A stretch of 64,000 nt of DNA from positions 6,787 to 70,786 of the forward strand of contig CAKOJQ010000008.1 of NCBI GenBank assembly GCA_934090795.1. Direction: 5' to 3'. The notes below the pieces were generated by a model. That model had not been told where the DNA came from, did no database searches, and saw only the letters and a list, made by a program, of their open reading frames with translations. Below, piece by piece: positions 25,167-33,687 of this stretch; within the stretch, counting starts at the first letter, position 1; every line of letters begins with the position of its first letter. Origin of the DNA: an uncultured Bacilli bacterium. Its GTDB lineage: Bacteria > Bacillota_I > Bacilli_A > RF39 > UBA660. Made by a program: the position numbers and the translations under genes.

Positions 25167-25207
25167 AAAGATCTAATAAGAGTTTAAATTTCTCTCATTA
25201 GATCTTT
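25167..25207. terminator. Bidirectional terminator between rseP and def
   Basis: AAAGATCTAAT/ATTAGATCTTT stem (11 bp) between convergent genes. Its right arm is within the last codons of def. Confidence 0.75.
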
Positions 25208-25735
25208 ATTTTTATAAGGATTCTTTTTATCAATTTTATCAACGAACAAGATACCATCTAAATGATCAATTTCATGTTGGAACGCAACTGATATATCTTC
25301 ACGAACTCTCATTGTAAAAGGCTTACCATTTTCATCAAATGCTGAAACAGTAATTCTAGCATATCTTGGAACAATTCCTTCAACCTCACGATTAACAGAT
25401 AAACATCCTTCACCTTCACCAACATAAATTAATTCTTCACTTTTACTAATAATTTTTGGATTAATTACAACATATCTCTTAAATTTTCCATCATCTAATT
25501 CTTCAGATATAACAAAAATTCTTTTTAAAATACCTATTTGAACAAAAGATAACCCCATTCCCGGTCTTAAATCAAACTTTTCAGAATATTCTGGGATTTG
25601 ACTCATTTCTAAATAAGTTAAAGAATCATCAATTAATTTTTTGGTTTCATCATCAAGTGGAAATATAGCATCCGCTGATTTTTGTCTTAATATTTTGTTT
25701 GATTCATCTAATATTTTAATATTTGGTAATTTCAT
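25184..25735 (-). CDS. def: Peptide deformylase
   Basis: A 183-residue deformylase with the three metal-site motifs: GMGLSFVQIG (motif I, usually GxGLAAxQ), EGCLSV (motif II, metal Cys) and QHEIDHLDG (motif III HExxH). It removes formyl from nascent chains. Type II-like length. The AAxQ to SFVQ variation keeps the Gln. It is transcribed toward rseP. Confidence 0.95.
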   Translation of the reverse strand: MKLPNIKILDESNKILRQKSADAIFPLDDETKKLIDDSLTYLEMSQIPEYSEKFDLRPGMGLSFVQIGILKRIFVISEELDDGKFKRYVVINPKIISKSEELIYVGEGEGCLSVNREVEGIVPRYARITVSAFDENGKPFTMRVREDISVAFQHEIDHLDGILFVDKIDKKNPYKNKDLMREI

Positions 25736-25804
25736 AAAACTACACGCCCCATTTCATAACACGATTATTTTAGCAAAAAAAACTAAAAAAATAAAGTAAA
25801 ACTC

Positions 25805-26089
25805 CTAAAATCTTACTTTCTCATTTTTGGATAATTTGTAATTACTACTACTTGGAATCTCTAAAGCATGTTTAGAGTTCTTTAAAAATACAATTTTCCA
25901 AGGTTTTACATTAAAACAAATATCTTTAACAACATAATCACCATCTAATCCATATATATCAATACATTCCCTCATAAAGAAAGTGTGTATCTTATTAGTG
26001 TTAGAAAAAAACATTCCATATTCTATATTTTTTTTAAACATTAATCCCTTGAATTTTTTAATAAAACTATTTGCCTTTACAATTTTCAT
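25805..26089 (-). CDS. DUF192 family protein
   Basis: A ~94-residue protein with DUF192 features: KGLMFKKNIEYGMFF, IHTFFMREC, VKPWKIVFLK and ALEIPSS. The ATG at 26089 is chosen because TTTGAGG lies just upstream; a longer in-frame start would be unnatural. The family is a small beta barrel of unknown role, exported in many bacteria, but no signal is seen here. It diverges from the pilin-like gene with back-to-back promoters. Confidence 0.78.
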   Translation of the reverse strand: MKIVKANSFIKKFKGLMFKKNIEYGMFFSNTNKIHTFFMRECIDIYGLDGDYVVKDICFNVKPWKIVFLKNSKHALEIPSSSNYKLSKNEKVRF

Positions 26090-26105
26090 CAAATACCTCA
26101 AAGTT

Positions 26106-26148
26106 ATTATATATAATAATTGACAAAAAATCAAAAAAATAAGATAAT
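26106..26148. promoter_or_regulatory. Overlapping divergent promoters
   Basis: Minus strand: TTGATT (26129-26134), 17 bp spacer, TATAAT (26106-26111), driving the DUF192 gene. Plus strand: TTGACA (26120-26125), 17 bp spacer, GATAAT (26143-26148), driving the pilin-like gene. The two overlap, so the polymerases should compete. Confidence 0.65.
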
Positions 26149-26177
26149 TTAGGTAGATAGAGTAAAGGTGATTATGA

Positions 26178-26405
26178 TTGAAAAAGTTAAATAAAAATGG
26201 TCAAGCCTTAGTAGAATACGTTGTTATAATTGGATTAGTTACTGTACTAGTAGTAGGTCTTGTTTCTTACTTTGGCGGATACTTAAAAGATGCCATGACT
26301 AAAACAGGATGTCAATTAATGGGTGAAGATTATGAAGCTGGTGAAAAAGTAGGTGAAGGTAAGTGCGTAAGTAGTGGTGACAGCCTAGAAGATATGTTTA
26401 AATAA
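26178..26405 (+). CDS. Flp/class III-type pilin-like protein
   Basis: A 75-residue protein: short basic N-terminus ending in NKNGQALVEYVVIIGLVTV, the prepilin motif (G, then Glu at +5) and hydrophobic helix of Flp-type pilins. A short C-terminal domain with two Cys follows. Start is TTG at 26178 after AAGGTGAT. There is no prepilin peptidase, secretion ATPase or TadE nearby, so it is an orphan in this window. Confidence 0.7.
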   Translation: MKKLNKNGQALVEYVVIIGLVTVLVVGLVSYFGGYLKDAMTKTGCQLMGEDYEAGEKVGEGKCVSSGDSLEDMFK

Positions 26406-26754
26406 TATCAATTTCTGGATTAGCGTTCTTATATACTTCAACGTATAAATAGATAGCGCCACCAATTAAAATACATATACTTGCAAGAAGTAAAAGTTTC
26501 CTATAAGTTGGGGAATTCTTTTTCACGCTTTTATAAGTTACATAAGTAGTATAAATATATATACATAACGCAATAAAAAGAACTAGAATATTGATATATC
26601 TGAATATTTTACGATATTTTTCATCAACTGTAAAAAGATATTTTTCTTCAAAATAATTACTAATAAAATTTGCTCCAATTATAAAAAGATATATTAACCA
26701 AATAATATTTTCCTTTTCAATATCAAATAGTTGACCACTTATACTTTTATTCAT
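26398..26754 (-). CDS. Small polytopic membrane protein, unknown
   Basis: A 118-residue protein with about three hydrophobic helices (residues 16-34, 50-70, 87-105) and charged loops. Its end overlaps the end of the pilin-like gene by 8 bases (convergent). No family recognised. The start region before a plausible ATG has no strong ribosome binding site. Confidence 0.45.
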   Translation of the reverse strand: MNKSISGQLFDIEKENIIWLIYLFIIGANFISNYFEEKYLFTVDEKYRKIFRYINILVLFIALCIYIYTTYVTYKSVKKNSPTYRKLLLLASICILIGGAIYLYVEVYKNANPEIDII

Positions 26755-26815
26755 ATTAATTAATATGATAATTATTTAATAATAATTAATGAATAAGCAA
26801 AAATCAAAAATATGT

Positions 26816-26844
26816 TTGCATAAATTTTACTTTTATGCTATAAT
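26816..26844 (+). promoter_or_regulatory. Sigma-A-type promoter of MFW gene A
   Basis: TTGCAT at 26816-26821, 17 bp spacer, TATAAT at 26839-26844. It differs from the promoter shared by the other five family members. Right after it, CCCC (26847-26850) can pair with GGGG (26859-26862) of the ribosome binding site. Confidence 0.75.
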
Positions 26845-26869
26845 AACCCCTAATAAAAGGGGAATGTAT

Positions 26870-29179
26870 ATGTTTTGGAATAATTTATTTAAAAAGAAAG
26901 ATAAATGTACAATTATAAGTAATCCTAATTATAGTGATATACCATCTTTTGATGATTTATCTAAAGAAGAAAAAGAATATGTAGATAAGTTAAAAGAAGA
27001 ATATATTAAGTTTTATGATGAAAGTATTAATTTTACTGATTTAGATAATGATCTATTTACCAATATTAAAATGAATCAGGATTTAGCCCTGGATATTATG
27101 CATAAAGATCATTTAGGAAATATCTTAGATTCTTTAATTGATAGTAAAAAATTAGTTTATTATGCCCATAAAATCAAAGAAGAAAATAGCGTTCTAAAAT
27201 ATAAATACATTGCTTTAAAAGAACTTAGAAAAAATAAAAAGTATCTTGCTAAATATATGAGTTTATATATACTTGGTAAAAAGAAAATAAATATATTAAA
27301 AGCTATAGATCATCAAATGAATATAATAAATAATTTGTTAGCTGTAACTAATTCTGATATATATAACTATAATGCATGTGCAATGGCTAGTTATCCTAAT
27401 ATTAATAATCAAAATGTAGATGAAGAACTTGATATAAGATATAAAGATGTTTCTAAAGATTATAATGATTTATTTTGTAAGACATTAAACATTAATGAAG
27501 AATTATTAGTTTCAGATAAAATAACATATACTGAGTTATTAATAGATAAATTTGTTTATGAAAATAAAGATTTAATAGATAAATTAAAAGAACAATTAGA
27601 TGTAATTGCAAATAGTGAAATAGAAAATATGGTTGTACAAATAAATGTAATTGATAATTTAAAGAAAATAAAAATGTATTACAATATCTTTAATAAGTAT
27701 GGCAGAAACAAATTAACCAAAGAAGACTTTGAAGATTTATATCAAATAATATTCAATGCTTATACTTATTTTCCCTCATTTAGTTATTTTAATTTTAGTA
27801 GATATTATAATTCTATTACGGATAATAATGAAAAAGAATTTTATAGGTCAATAATTGATTTCAAATTAGTCTTATTAAAATTGAAACAATCGCCAATATT
27901 TAAAGGAAATAAACAATATTCAGAAGATATAGTTAATATTTTAATGACTATATTTGAAAAATATGATAAAGATTATTGGAATTTATCAAACTCTTCTAAC
28001 ATTAGTTTTTTTTCTAATTATTTTGATAACCTTCCAATTACCGAAAAGATAATAAATTTTAATTTAAAGTTATTATTATCATTAGATTATGAAAGCGGAT
28101 TTAATGATTATTTTGCTGATAAAAAATCTATTTATGTAAGTTACTTGAAACGTAATTTAGCGGTAAAAGATTTTTACAAGCTGTTAATAGGAGTAAATAA
28201 CTATTTATCCAAAAATGATATAACTGAAGAACAACTTAAAAATGAATTACTTAATATTTCAAACAGATCTAATAATGATGCATCTATTGATTCTGATACT
28301 AACAAGAAAGAAACTTATACTTTATTAATTAATATAATTAATGATTATAAAGCATATGAGCCAATTCTTAAATTATATTCATCTTTATATGATATTGATT
28401 TAAATATTTTTCCAGAACATATTTTAAGTAAGCATATAAATATTTTAATAAATTATTATGATCATGATAAACCCTTATTAATTATTACTAATAATAATAT
28501 GGCAAAGATAGATATCAGATGTTCTCAAAAAAACGATTTAATACTGATTGTTAATGGTAATATTGAAACAATGAATATACAAGTTTCTTCTAATCTTGCT
28601 AAAAAGGATAATGTAATGCATACCAAAGTATTGTTGCCTATTAAGCCATTAAAAATGAATTTTTATAATGACAAATATGACATAGATTCTGATATAAGTT
28701 TCATTGTAAAAAAATATCAAGTGAAATATGCAACACTTGACGAAGAAACTGGAATTATGAGTTATGATTACATTAAAAAAATATTTGCGAAAATAGGCGA
28801 AATGTTCATCTTAAGAGAGGAAATATTAGATTATAGTGAAGCTGAAATGTGTATTTATTTTAAAAAAATATTTAGGCCAATTATAGATATTATAGACGAT
28901 GAAGATAGTAGATTAGCAACACTTGGATATTCTCGTAAAATGAATTTTATGACTGTTTGGCTTGAATTATTTAGCAATATGTCAATTTTATTTCAAAATG
29001 GAACTATTGTGCATTTAGATCGTTCAAAAATTGAAAACTATGATAATGGTAATAATATTGGAATACTTTCATACGTCATGATATCTTATGACGAAGCAAT
29101 AAAATTTTTTGTAAAAGCTTTAAAAAAATATAAAACAGACATAATAAGAACAGAAAAAATAATGATTAACCGAAAATAG
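26870..29179 (+). CDS. MFW-family protein, copy A (function unknown)
   Basis: A ~769-residue soluble protein starting MFWNNLFKKK. The ATG at 26870 is fixed by AAGGGG and by the start of its five relatives. The N-terminal ~300 residues are helical and conserved in the family: LALDIMHKDHLGNI, IDSKKLVYY, LKYKYIALKELRK, KINILKAIDHQMNIINN, IDKFVYENKDLIDKLKEQL and YGRNKLTKEDFEDLYQI. The rest is divergent, helical, then a beta-rich stretch near residues 560-620 and a final helical part. No signal peptide, no membrane helix, no catalytic motif I recognise. 27080-27621 is identical to part of copy C. Confidence 0.8.
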   Translation: MFWNNLFKKKDKCTIISNPNYSDIPSFDDLSKEEKEYVDKLKEEYIKFYDESINFTDLDNDLFTNIKMNQDLALDIMHKDHLGNILDSLIDSKKLVYYAHKIKEENSVLKYKYIALKELRKNKKYLAKYMSLYILGKKKINILKAIDHQMNIINNLLAVTNSDIYNYNACAMASYPNINNQNVDEELDIRYKDVSKDYNDLFCKTLNINEELLVSDKITYTELLIDKFVYENKDLIDKLKEQLDVIANSEIENMVVQINVIDNLKKIKMYYNIFNKYGRNKLTKEDFEDLYQIIFNAYTYFPSFSYFNFSRYYNSITDNNEKEFYRSIIDFKLVLLKLKQSPIFKGNKQYSEDIVNILMTIFEKYDKDYWNLSNSSNISFFSNYFDNLPITEKIINFNLKLLLSLDYESGFNDYFADKKSIYVSYLKRNLAVKDFYKLLIGVNNYLSKNDITEEQLKNELLNISNRSNNDASIDSDTNKKETYTLLINIINDYKAYEPILKLYSSLYDIDLNIFPEHILSKHINILINYYDHDKPLLIITNNNMAKIDIRCSQKNDLILIVNGNIETMNIQVSSNLAKKDNVMHTKVLLPIKPLKMNFYNDKYDIDSDISFIVKKYQVKYATLDEETGIMSYDYIKKIFAKIGEMFILREEILDYSEAEMCIYFKKIFRPIIDIIDDEDSRLATLGYSRKMNFMTVWLELFSNMSILFQNGTIVHLDRSKIENYDNGNNIGILSYVMISYDEAIKFFVKALKKYKTDIIRTEKIMINRK
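27080..27621 (+). repeat. 542-bp tract identical to 45818-46359
   Basis: Read side by side, the two stretches show no difference and no gap (constant offset 18738). Flanks diverge on both sides, abruptly on the right. Located within the conserved N-terminal half of MFW copies A and C. Confidence 0.85.
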
Positions 29180-29212
29180 TTAAGAAATAGCATCAATTTG
29201 CGAACAAATGAT

Positions 29213-29241
29213 TTGACATTTATTAAAATATATGCTAAAAT
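29213..29241 (+). promoter_or_regulatory. Sigma-A-type promoter
   Basis: TTGACA at 29213-29218, 17 bp spacer, TAAAAT at 29236-29241, upstream of the GGGGGG ribosome binding site of the gene at 29277. Confidence 0.75.
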
Positions 29242-29276
29242 ACAAGTACAAATAAGGGATATGGGGGGTTTTAGAA

Positions 29277-29699
29277 ATGAAAGGATATATCTTAGATTAT
29301 ATAAATGAAAATGAATATAAGAAATTAGAAAGAGCATTAAAGAAATATAATATGCTTGCTTTTAAAGAATTAAACTTTTCATTTTATCCAGAATTAAGAA
29401 AAGGTAATTTTTTAGGAGAATTAGTTTCTAAAAATAAAGCTAAAGGAACAGAAACATACGAATTAAAACTTAAAAGTGATCATATGTTTAGTCAAGTTCA
29501 TGGTGATATTAAATTACATTATATTGTTTATAAAAAAGAAAACGTTATTATGTTAGATACTATAACACCTTCGGATATATTATTAGAAGGACATATGGCC
29601 GAATTAACAACTTATAAAGGTGTAATGATTAGTAAAGCTAACGCTGAAAAAGATATGTTTAAAATTGATTTATTAAATATGTTACAAGATAAACATTAA
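29277..29699 (+). CDS. Hypothetical protein
   Basis: A 140-residue soluble protein, mixed alpha/beta, starting MKGYILDYINENEYKKLERA. No signal or membrane segment. A strong poly-G ribosome binding site, its own promoter and a terminator mark it as an independent transcription unit. I recognise no family; the C-terminal HMAELTTYKGVMISKANAEK has no obvious motif. Confidence 0.65.
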   Translation: MKGYILDYINENEYKKLERALKKYNMLAFKELNFSFYPELRKGNFLGELVSKNKAKGTETYELKLKSDHMFSQVHGDIKLHYIVYKKENVIMLDTITPSDILLEGHMAELTTYKGVMISKANAEKDMFKIDLLNMLQDKH

Positions 29700-29714
29700 T
29701 TTGTTTATCTTTTT
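29688..29714 (+). terminator. Rho-independent terminator
   Basis: GATAAAC/GTTTATC hairpin followed by TTTTT; the 5' arm overlaps the stop of the preceding gene. Confidence 0.75.
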
Positions 29715-29728
29715 CTATTTATAGAAAA

Positions 29729-29756
29729 TAAAAAAGTTACTCATTCAAGCAACTTT
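29729..29756 (-). terminator. Terminator of the tRNA-Ile2/tRNA-Leu unit
   Basis: On the minus strand AAAGTTGC pairs with GTAACTTT (one G-U) and is followed by T6. It lies just downstream of the tRNA-Leu gene. Confidence 0.7.
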
Positions 29757-29768
29757 AATTATTATAAA

Positions 29769-29853
29769 TGGTGCAGGTAACAGGACTTGAACCTGCACGG
29801 ATGTATCCACTAGATCCTAAGTCTAGCGCGTCTGCCAATTCCGCCATACCTGC
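29769..29853 (-). tRNA. tRNA-Leu (anticodon TAG)
   Basis: Minus-strand cloverleaf with acceptor GCAGGTA/TACCTGC, discriminator A and encoded CCA; anticodon loop CTTAGGA (TAG); a long variable arm (GGATACATCC) as expected for class II tRNA-Leu. Confidence 0.94.
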
Positions 29854-29861
29854 AAAAAAAA

Positions 29862-29938
29862 TGGTGGATCTTGTAGGACTCGAACCTACGACCGCCCGGT
29901 TATGAGCCGGATGCTCTAACCAACTGAGCTAAAGATCC
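29862..29938 (-). tRNA. tRNA with CAT anticodon, probably tRNA-Ile2
   Basis: Minus-strand cloverleaf: acceptor GGATCTT/AAGATCC, D arm GCTC...GAGC, anticodon loop CTCATAA (CAT), T arm GTAGG/CCTAC, encoded CCA. The body strongly resembles Firmicutes tRNA-Ile2, whose CAT is modified to lysidine, rather than elongator or initiator tRNA-Met. It forms a two-tRNA unit with tRNA-Leu. Confidence 0.85.
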
Positions 29939-30057
29939 TTAACACTCCTTAAATATATCATAAATATTTTTATAGTGCAATTATTTTTTGCTAGTTTTTT
30001 AAAAAAATCAAATTTTAAATTATTAATACTATTCATTATGTATAAATATAATGTAAT

Positions 30058-30252
30058 ATGACAAATATAATAAAAATAATAATTAGCTTATTTTTAATTA
30101 GTTATAGCATGATGTTTTACATTATTTATTTAAATGAATTATTTATCGATGGCATATTACATTATTTATTTATCATTGTAAGCCATATAGAAACTCTTAT
30201 CTTATTTCCCGGTATTTATTTACTTGTTCGCTCTTTACATCATAAAACATAA
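30058..30252 (+). CDS. Small membrane protein, possibly leaderless
   Basis: A 64-residue hydrophobic protein with two membrane segments. No Shine-Dalgarno is present; TATAAT (30047-30052) ends 5 bases before the ATG, so transcription may start at the ATG itself. It could also be a chance reading frame in AT-rich DNA. Confidence 0.35.
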   Translation: MTNIIKIIISLFLISYSMMFYIIYLNELFIDGILHYLFIIVSHIETLILFPGIYLLVRSLHHKT

Positions 30253-30283
30253 ATGATAGAATTAACTACGTAAGGTGGTAAAA

Positions 30284-31369
30284 ATGAAAAAGATAATTAT
30301 ATTTTTAATAATGTTGTTATTCCCATTATCCGTATTTGCTGATAATTTAGAAGTATCAACACATATTATTGATACAGAAGTGGAAATAGCAGGAGCTATT
30401 AAGGTAAAAGAATTAATCCTAGTAAAGGGTAGTGCTGAATACTTAAATAGAAAACTTAATTATTATAGCTTTGGAACAAGTAGTTGGGATGGAAAATCAA
30501 AAGTAGATTATGAAGGATCATCATTTTACAATGCCCATAGTATTAGCATCAATAAAGTATCTGCATTTAAATTAACTGACAAAATTGATATAAATAATTT
30601 AAATAGAGACGAAACAAGCACTTTAAAAGAATTTGATTTGAAAAATCCGTCAAAAGAAGGTTACTCTTATTTTGATAATAAAGATGGAACTGGTGATTTA
30701 AAAATATTATATCCAATTACTGATGATGAAATTGCTTTCTATATTGAATATACAGTAAATAACGCGGTTGTTAAACATAATGATGTAAAAGAACTTAACT
30801 ATACATTTAAAAATTTAAATCTAAACGCTGATAAAACAATTGTTAGAGTTATAACTCCATATCCGGTAGATGAAAAAGATTTAGACTTATATAACATCTG
30901 GATTCATGGTCCAAGAAAAAATAGTGTTTTTCAAGAATTAACCAATAAAAATGAAGAAAAAGTCGGATTATATGGTGAATTTAATGATGTATCTGAGTTT
31001 AACATAAGAATGACTTTACCCCAAACCTACGTTGGAATAGATATGAATTTAAATAATTCAAAAGAAGATGCTTTAGAGCAAATAAAAGCAGTTGAAGATA
31101 GTCGCAAAACTAAGACAGATAATAATGAAACAATTTTAAATAATATAATCTATGTATTTTATGCTTTAGCAGCAATTCTTTTAATAGGTACAATTTTAAT
31201 TGCAGCAATGAATTTATTTGATAAAAAAATATTTATTCTTTTAATCATATTCGCCGGCATATTATGTGGATTTAATTATTTATTCTACAATTTTAAATAT
31301 TCATATATGTACTCAATAATCTTATTTCCATTTATTGGGCTATTAATAAATAAAATTAAAAATAAGTAG
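30284..31369 (+). CDS. DUF2207-like secreted/membrane protein
   Basis: A ~361-residue protein: signal peptide (MKKIIIFLIMLLFPLSVFAD), a large beta-rich extracytoplasmic domain, and C-terminal membrane helices (about residues 285-360) ending in Lys. This plan and segments such as EVSTHIIDTEVEIAGAIKV fit DUF2207/YciQ-type membrane proteins, but it lacks the usual Gly-rich C-terminus. Start at 30284 because AAGGTGG precedes it. A terminator follows. Confidence 0.55.
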   Translation: MKKIIIFLIMLLFPLSVFADNLEVSTHIIDTEVEIAGAIKVKELILVKGSAEYLNRKLNYYSFGTSSWDGKSKVDYEGSSFYNAHSISINKVSAFKLTDKIDINNLNRDETSTLKEFDLKNPSKEGYSYFDNKDGTGDLKILYPITDDEIAFYIEYTVNNAVVKHNDVKELNYTFKNLNLNADKTIVRVITPYPVDEKDLDLYNIWIHGPRKNSVFQELTNKNEEKVGLYGEFNDVSEFNIRMTLPQTYVGIDMNLNNSKEDALEQIKAVEDSRKTKTDNNETILNNIIYVFYALAAILLIGTILIAAMNLFDKKIFILLIIFAGILCGFNYLFYNFKYSYMYSIILFPFIGLLINKIKNK

Positions 31370-31372
31370 TCT

Positions 31373-31403
31373 AAACTGTTAGAAAAAATCTAGCAGTTTT
31401 TTT
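31373..31403 (+). terminator. Rho-independent terminator
   Basis: AAACTGTTAGA/TCTAGCAGTTT hairpin (one mismatch) and T7. Confidence 0.8.
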
Positions 31404-31483
31404 AAATAAAAAAACAAACTCTACATAAAATAGAGCAACAATTAAAATAACCTATGATAAAATGTAAATGAAGGGAAGATAAC

Positions 31484-32209
31484 ATGGAAAGTTTAGGAGA
31501 AAAACTAAAAAACATTAGAATATCAAATAATTTAAAACAAAGTGAACTTGCTGATATTTTGCATATTTCTGAAAAAACAATATCTAGTTGGGAAAACGAT
31601 CGTACAATGCCAGATTTAAATATGATTTATAAAATTTCAAATTACTTTAAGAAAAGTTTCTATTATCTAATTAGTGATGATTATAATGATTTAAATAATA
31701 ATGAAATAGAAATAAAACTAAAAGTAGATAAAAGCGAATATGAAAGACTATTAAATTTAGTAAAAAACACTGCAAAATACAAAAATACTGCCAAACAAGT
31801 AGATACTTATTTTAGTTTAAAAGATAAGAATAGTTGGTTAAGAACTAGAAACGAAAATGGAAAGTGTATCTTTAATTTAAAAAAGAAAATAAATAATTCT
31901 TATTATGAAAAATATGATGTTTTAATTGATAACTTAAATAATCTAAATAAAATATTACAGGAATTAAATGTTAATAAAATAGGAACGATTATTAAAGAAA
32001 GAACAGTATATGTATATGAAAATAAGTATGAATTTTCTTTTGATAATGTTGAAACCATTGGTTTATTTATAGAAATAGAAGTCATTAATCAAATTGGCAA
32101 TTATGAAGAAGATACCTACGACTTATTGAATTTAATGAAAGAATTAAAAATTGATTTAAATATGATTGAAAGAAGAAAATATATTGATTATTTGGTAAAG
32201 GAAAAGTAA
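31484..32209 (+). CDS. HTH (XRE)-CYTH domain fusion protein
   Basis: A 241-residue protein. Residues 1-65 form an XRE/Cro helix-turn-helix (LKNIRISNNLKQSELADILH, then ISEKTISSWENDRTMPD). Residues ~72-240 look like a CYTH domain: the start motif EIEIKLKV (ExExK), a WLRTR strand, FNLKKK, IIKERTVY, FIEIEV and the final ERRKYIDYL. CYTH enzymes and sensors bind triphosphates (adenylyl cyclase CyaB, thiamine triphosphatase). The HTH fusion suggests a regulator sensing a triphosphorylated molecule. Its stop overlaps the next gene by one base. Confidence 0.72.
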   Translation: MESLGEKLKNIRISNNLKQSELADILHISEKTISSWENDRTMPDLNMIYKISNYFKKSFYYLISDDYNDLNNNEIEIKLKVDKSEYERLLNLVKNTAKYKNTAKQVDTYFSLKDKNSWLRTRNENGKCIFNLKKKINNSYYEKYDVLIDNLNNLNKILQELNVNKIGTIIKERTVYVYENKYEFSFDNVETIGLFIEIEVINQIGNYEEDTYDLLNLMKELKIDLNMIERRKYIDYLVKEK

Positions 32210-32850
32210 TGAAAAGAGAAGAATTAGTCAAATTAAAGAAAATGTATAATCAAGAATTAGAAAGAAGAACAAGAATCAATCAATTATTACAAGAAGATAA
32301 TGTTTTAGAATATCTAAAACTTAATGGAATATTTCCTGATAGATTACAAATCGAAGATAAGTGGTCCATAATAAAGGAATTATTAAAAAATATTGAAATT
32401 ACCGAAAACAACGGAATATTAGTACATACAAGCAATTATATGTTAGAATGTAAAATGTGTTATGAAGAAACTGATTATTATCGCATTACTGTCCCATTTA
32501 ATGATAATAAAACTGAATATCAAACTTTTAGAAATATAGAAACAGGAAAAATTTATACAAGTTGTTCTGATGATTATGTAAAAAATGAATTTGATAATAA
32601 TAACTATTCATATTATTTTCCTGATAAAAATGAATCAAATATTACCTTAAGTGAATTTTGTCATAAATTCTATAATCGTGTTTTAACAAGTGAATTAATG
32701 CAAAAATACACAATATTAAATCCTTATAACAGTAGTAAAAATCAAAATGGTTATGAAGAAGTAAGAAAAGATTTCTTTGAAACAGCCATAACTAAAGGTC
32801 AAACTAGTGCTAAGAAGTTAATACTTTCTAAATATCCGTTAATGAAATAA
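32209..32850 (+). CDS. Unknown protein between HTH-CYTH and nucleotidyltransferase
   Basis: A 213-residue soluble protein, coupled to the HTH-CYTH gene by one-base overlap. The N-terminal ~55 residues are a charged coiled coil; the middle is beta-rich with a few Cys (CKMCYEE and one more, not a clear zinc site); the C-terminus is helical. I do not recognise a family. Tight coupling implies it works with its neighbours. Confidence 0.6.
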   Translation: MKREELVKLKKMYNQELERRTRINQLLQEDNVLEYLKLNGIFPDRLQIEDKWSIIKELLKNIEITENNGILVHTSNYMLECKMCYEETDYYRITVPFNDNKTEYQTFRNIETGKIYTSCSDDYVKNEFDNNNYSYYFPDKNESNITLSEFCHKFYNRVLTSELMQKYTILNPYNSSKNQNGYEEVRKDFFETAITKGQTSAKKLILSKYPLMK

Positions 32851-32863
32851 AGAGGTGATGAAA

Positions 32864-33643
32864 TTGATTAATGAAAACATAAAACAATATATAGATAAAT
32901 TTATTAAACAAGAACAAATCAATAATTATATAGGCATAATCGTTTATGGAAGTTATGTAAGAAATATGAATAATAATTTATCTGATTTAGATTTGATGAT
33001 TATTAAAGATAATTATGATACACAAGACTGTGGAAGTTGCATAATAGATGGAATAAGAATAGAATATTTTGTTGAAAGTTTAAAAACAATATATCAAAAA
33101 ATTAAAGAAGAAATCCAAAATAATGATCCGTCCCATTTAACTAAATTTGCAACATGTTTAATTTATTATGATAAAGAAGGAAAAGTTCAAGAATTAATTA
33201 ATTTTGCAAAAGAAGCCTATGATACAAAAATAGAACATACTTTATCTGATAATGATAGATTTGGCATATTTGGTATTAATAACAGGATTGAAGATTTAGA
33301 ATCCTTAATAAATAGCAATAGTTTTTATGCAGTATATTTCATCGTTTTAGAAAAAATTAGAAACTTATATGCTAAAATAAATGGAATAATTGACTTACCT
33401 GTTATGAAGATAGAAAGAATATATAATGATAAGGAATATGCAAAAAATTATATCAATTCAAATGTCCATAATATTCCTGATAGTGAATTTATCACTTTAT
33501 ATAACAATTGTTTAAACATTAAAAAGAAGGAACAAATGCTATCAGATTTAAAAATTCTATATAATTATTCATTTAAAAATATTAATTTTTCTCCTAATAA
33601 TTTTATCTTAAGATTTAAGCAAAATGCACCATTTAAAGTATAA
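32864..33643 (+). CDS. MNT-type nucleotidyltransferase
   Basis: A ~259-residue protein with the polymerase-beta-like motif GSYVRNMNNNLSDLDLMII, matching GS-x10-DxD, and a later acidic strand (IRIEYFV) that can supply the third carboxylate. The C-terminal half is helical and resembles the substrate-binding part of aminoglycoside adenylyltransferases. TTG at 32864 is chosen because AGAGGTG is 6 bases upstream; GTG/ATG at 32855/32858 overlap the ribosome binding site. It could modify an antibiotic, a tRNA or a protein; MNT enzymes also act as antitoxins. Confidence 0.75.
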   Translation: MINENIKQYIDKFIKQEQINNYIGIIVYGSYVRNMNNNLSDLDLMIIKDNYDTQDCGSCIIDGIRIEYFVESLKTIYQKIKEEIQNNDPSHLTKFATCLIYYDKEGKVQELINFAKEAYDTKIEHTLSDNDRFGIFGINNRIEDLESLINSNSFYAVYFIVLEKIRNLYAKINGIIDLPVMKIERIYNDKEYAKNYINSNVHNIPDSEFITLYNNCLNIKKKEQMLSDLKILYNYSFKNINFSPNNFILRFKQNAPFKV

Positions 33644-33687
33644 AATGATAATTCAAGTAAATTATATTATAAAATATAGAAAGTATA

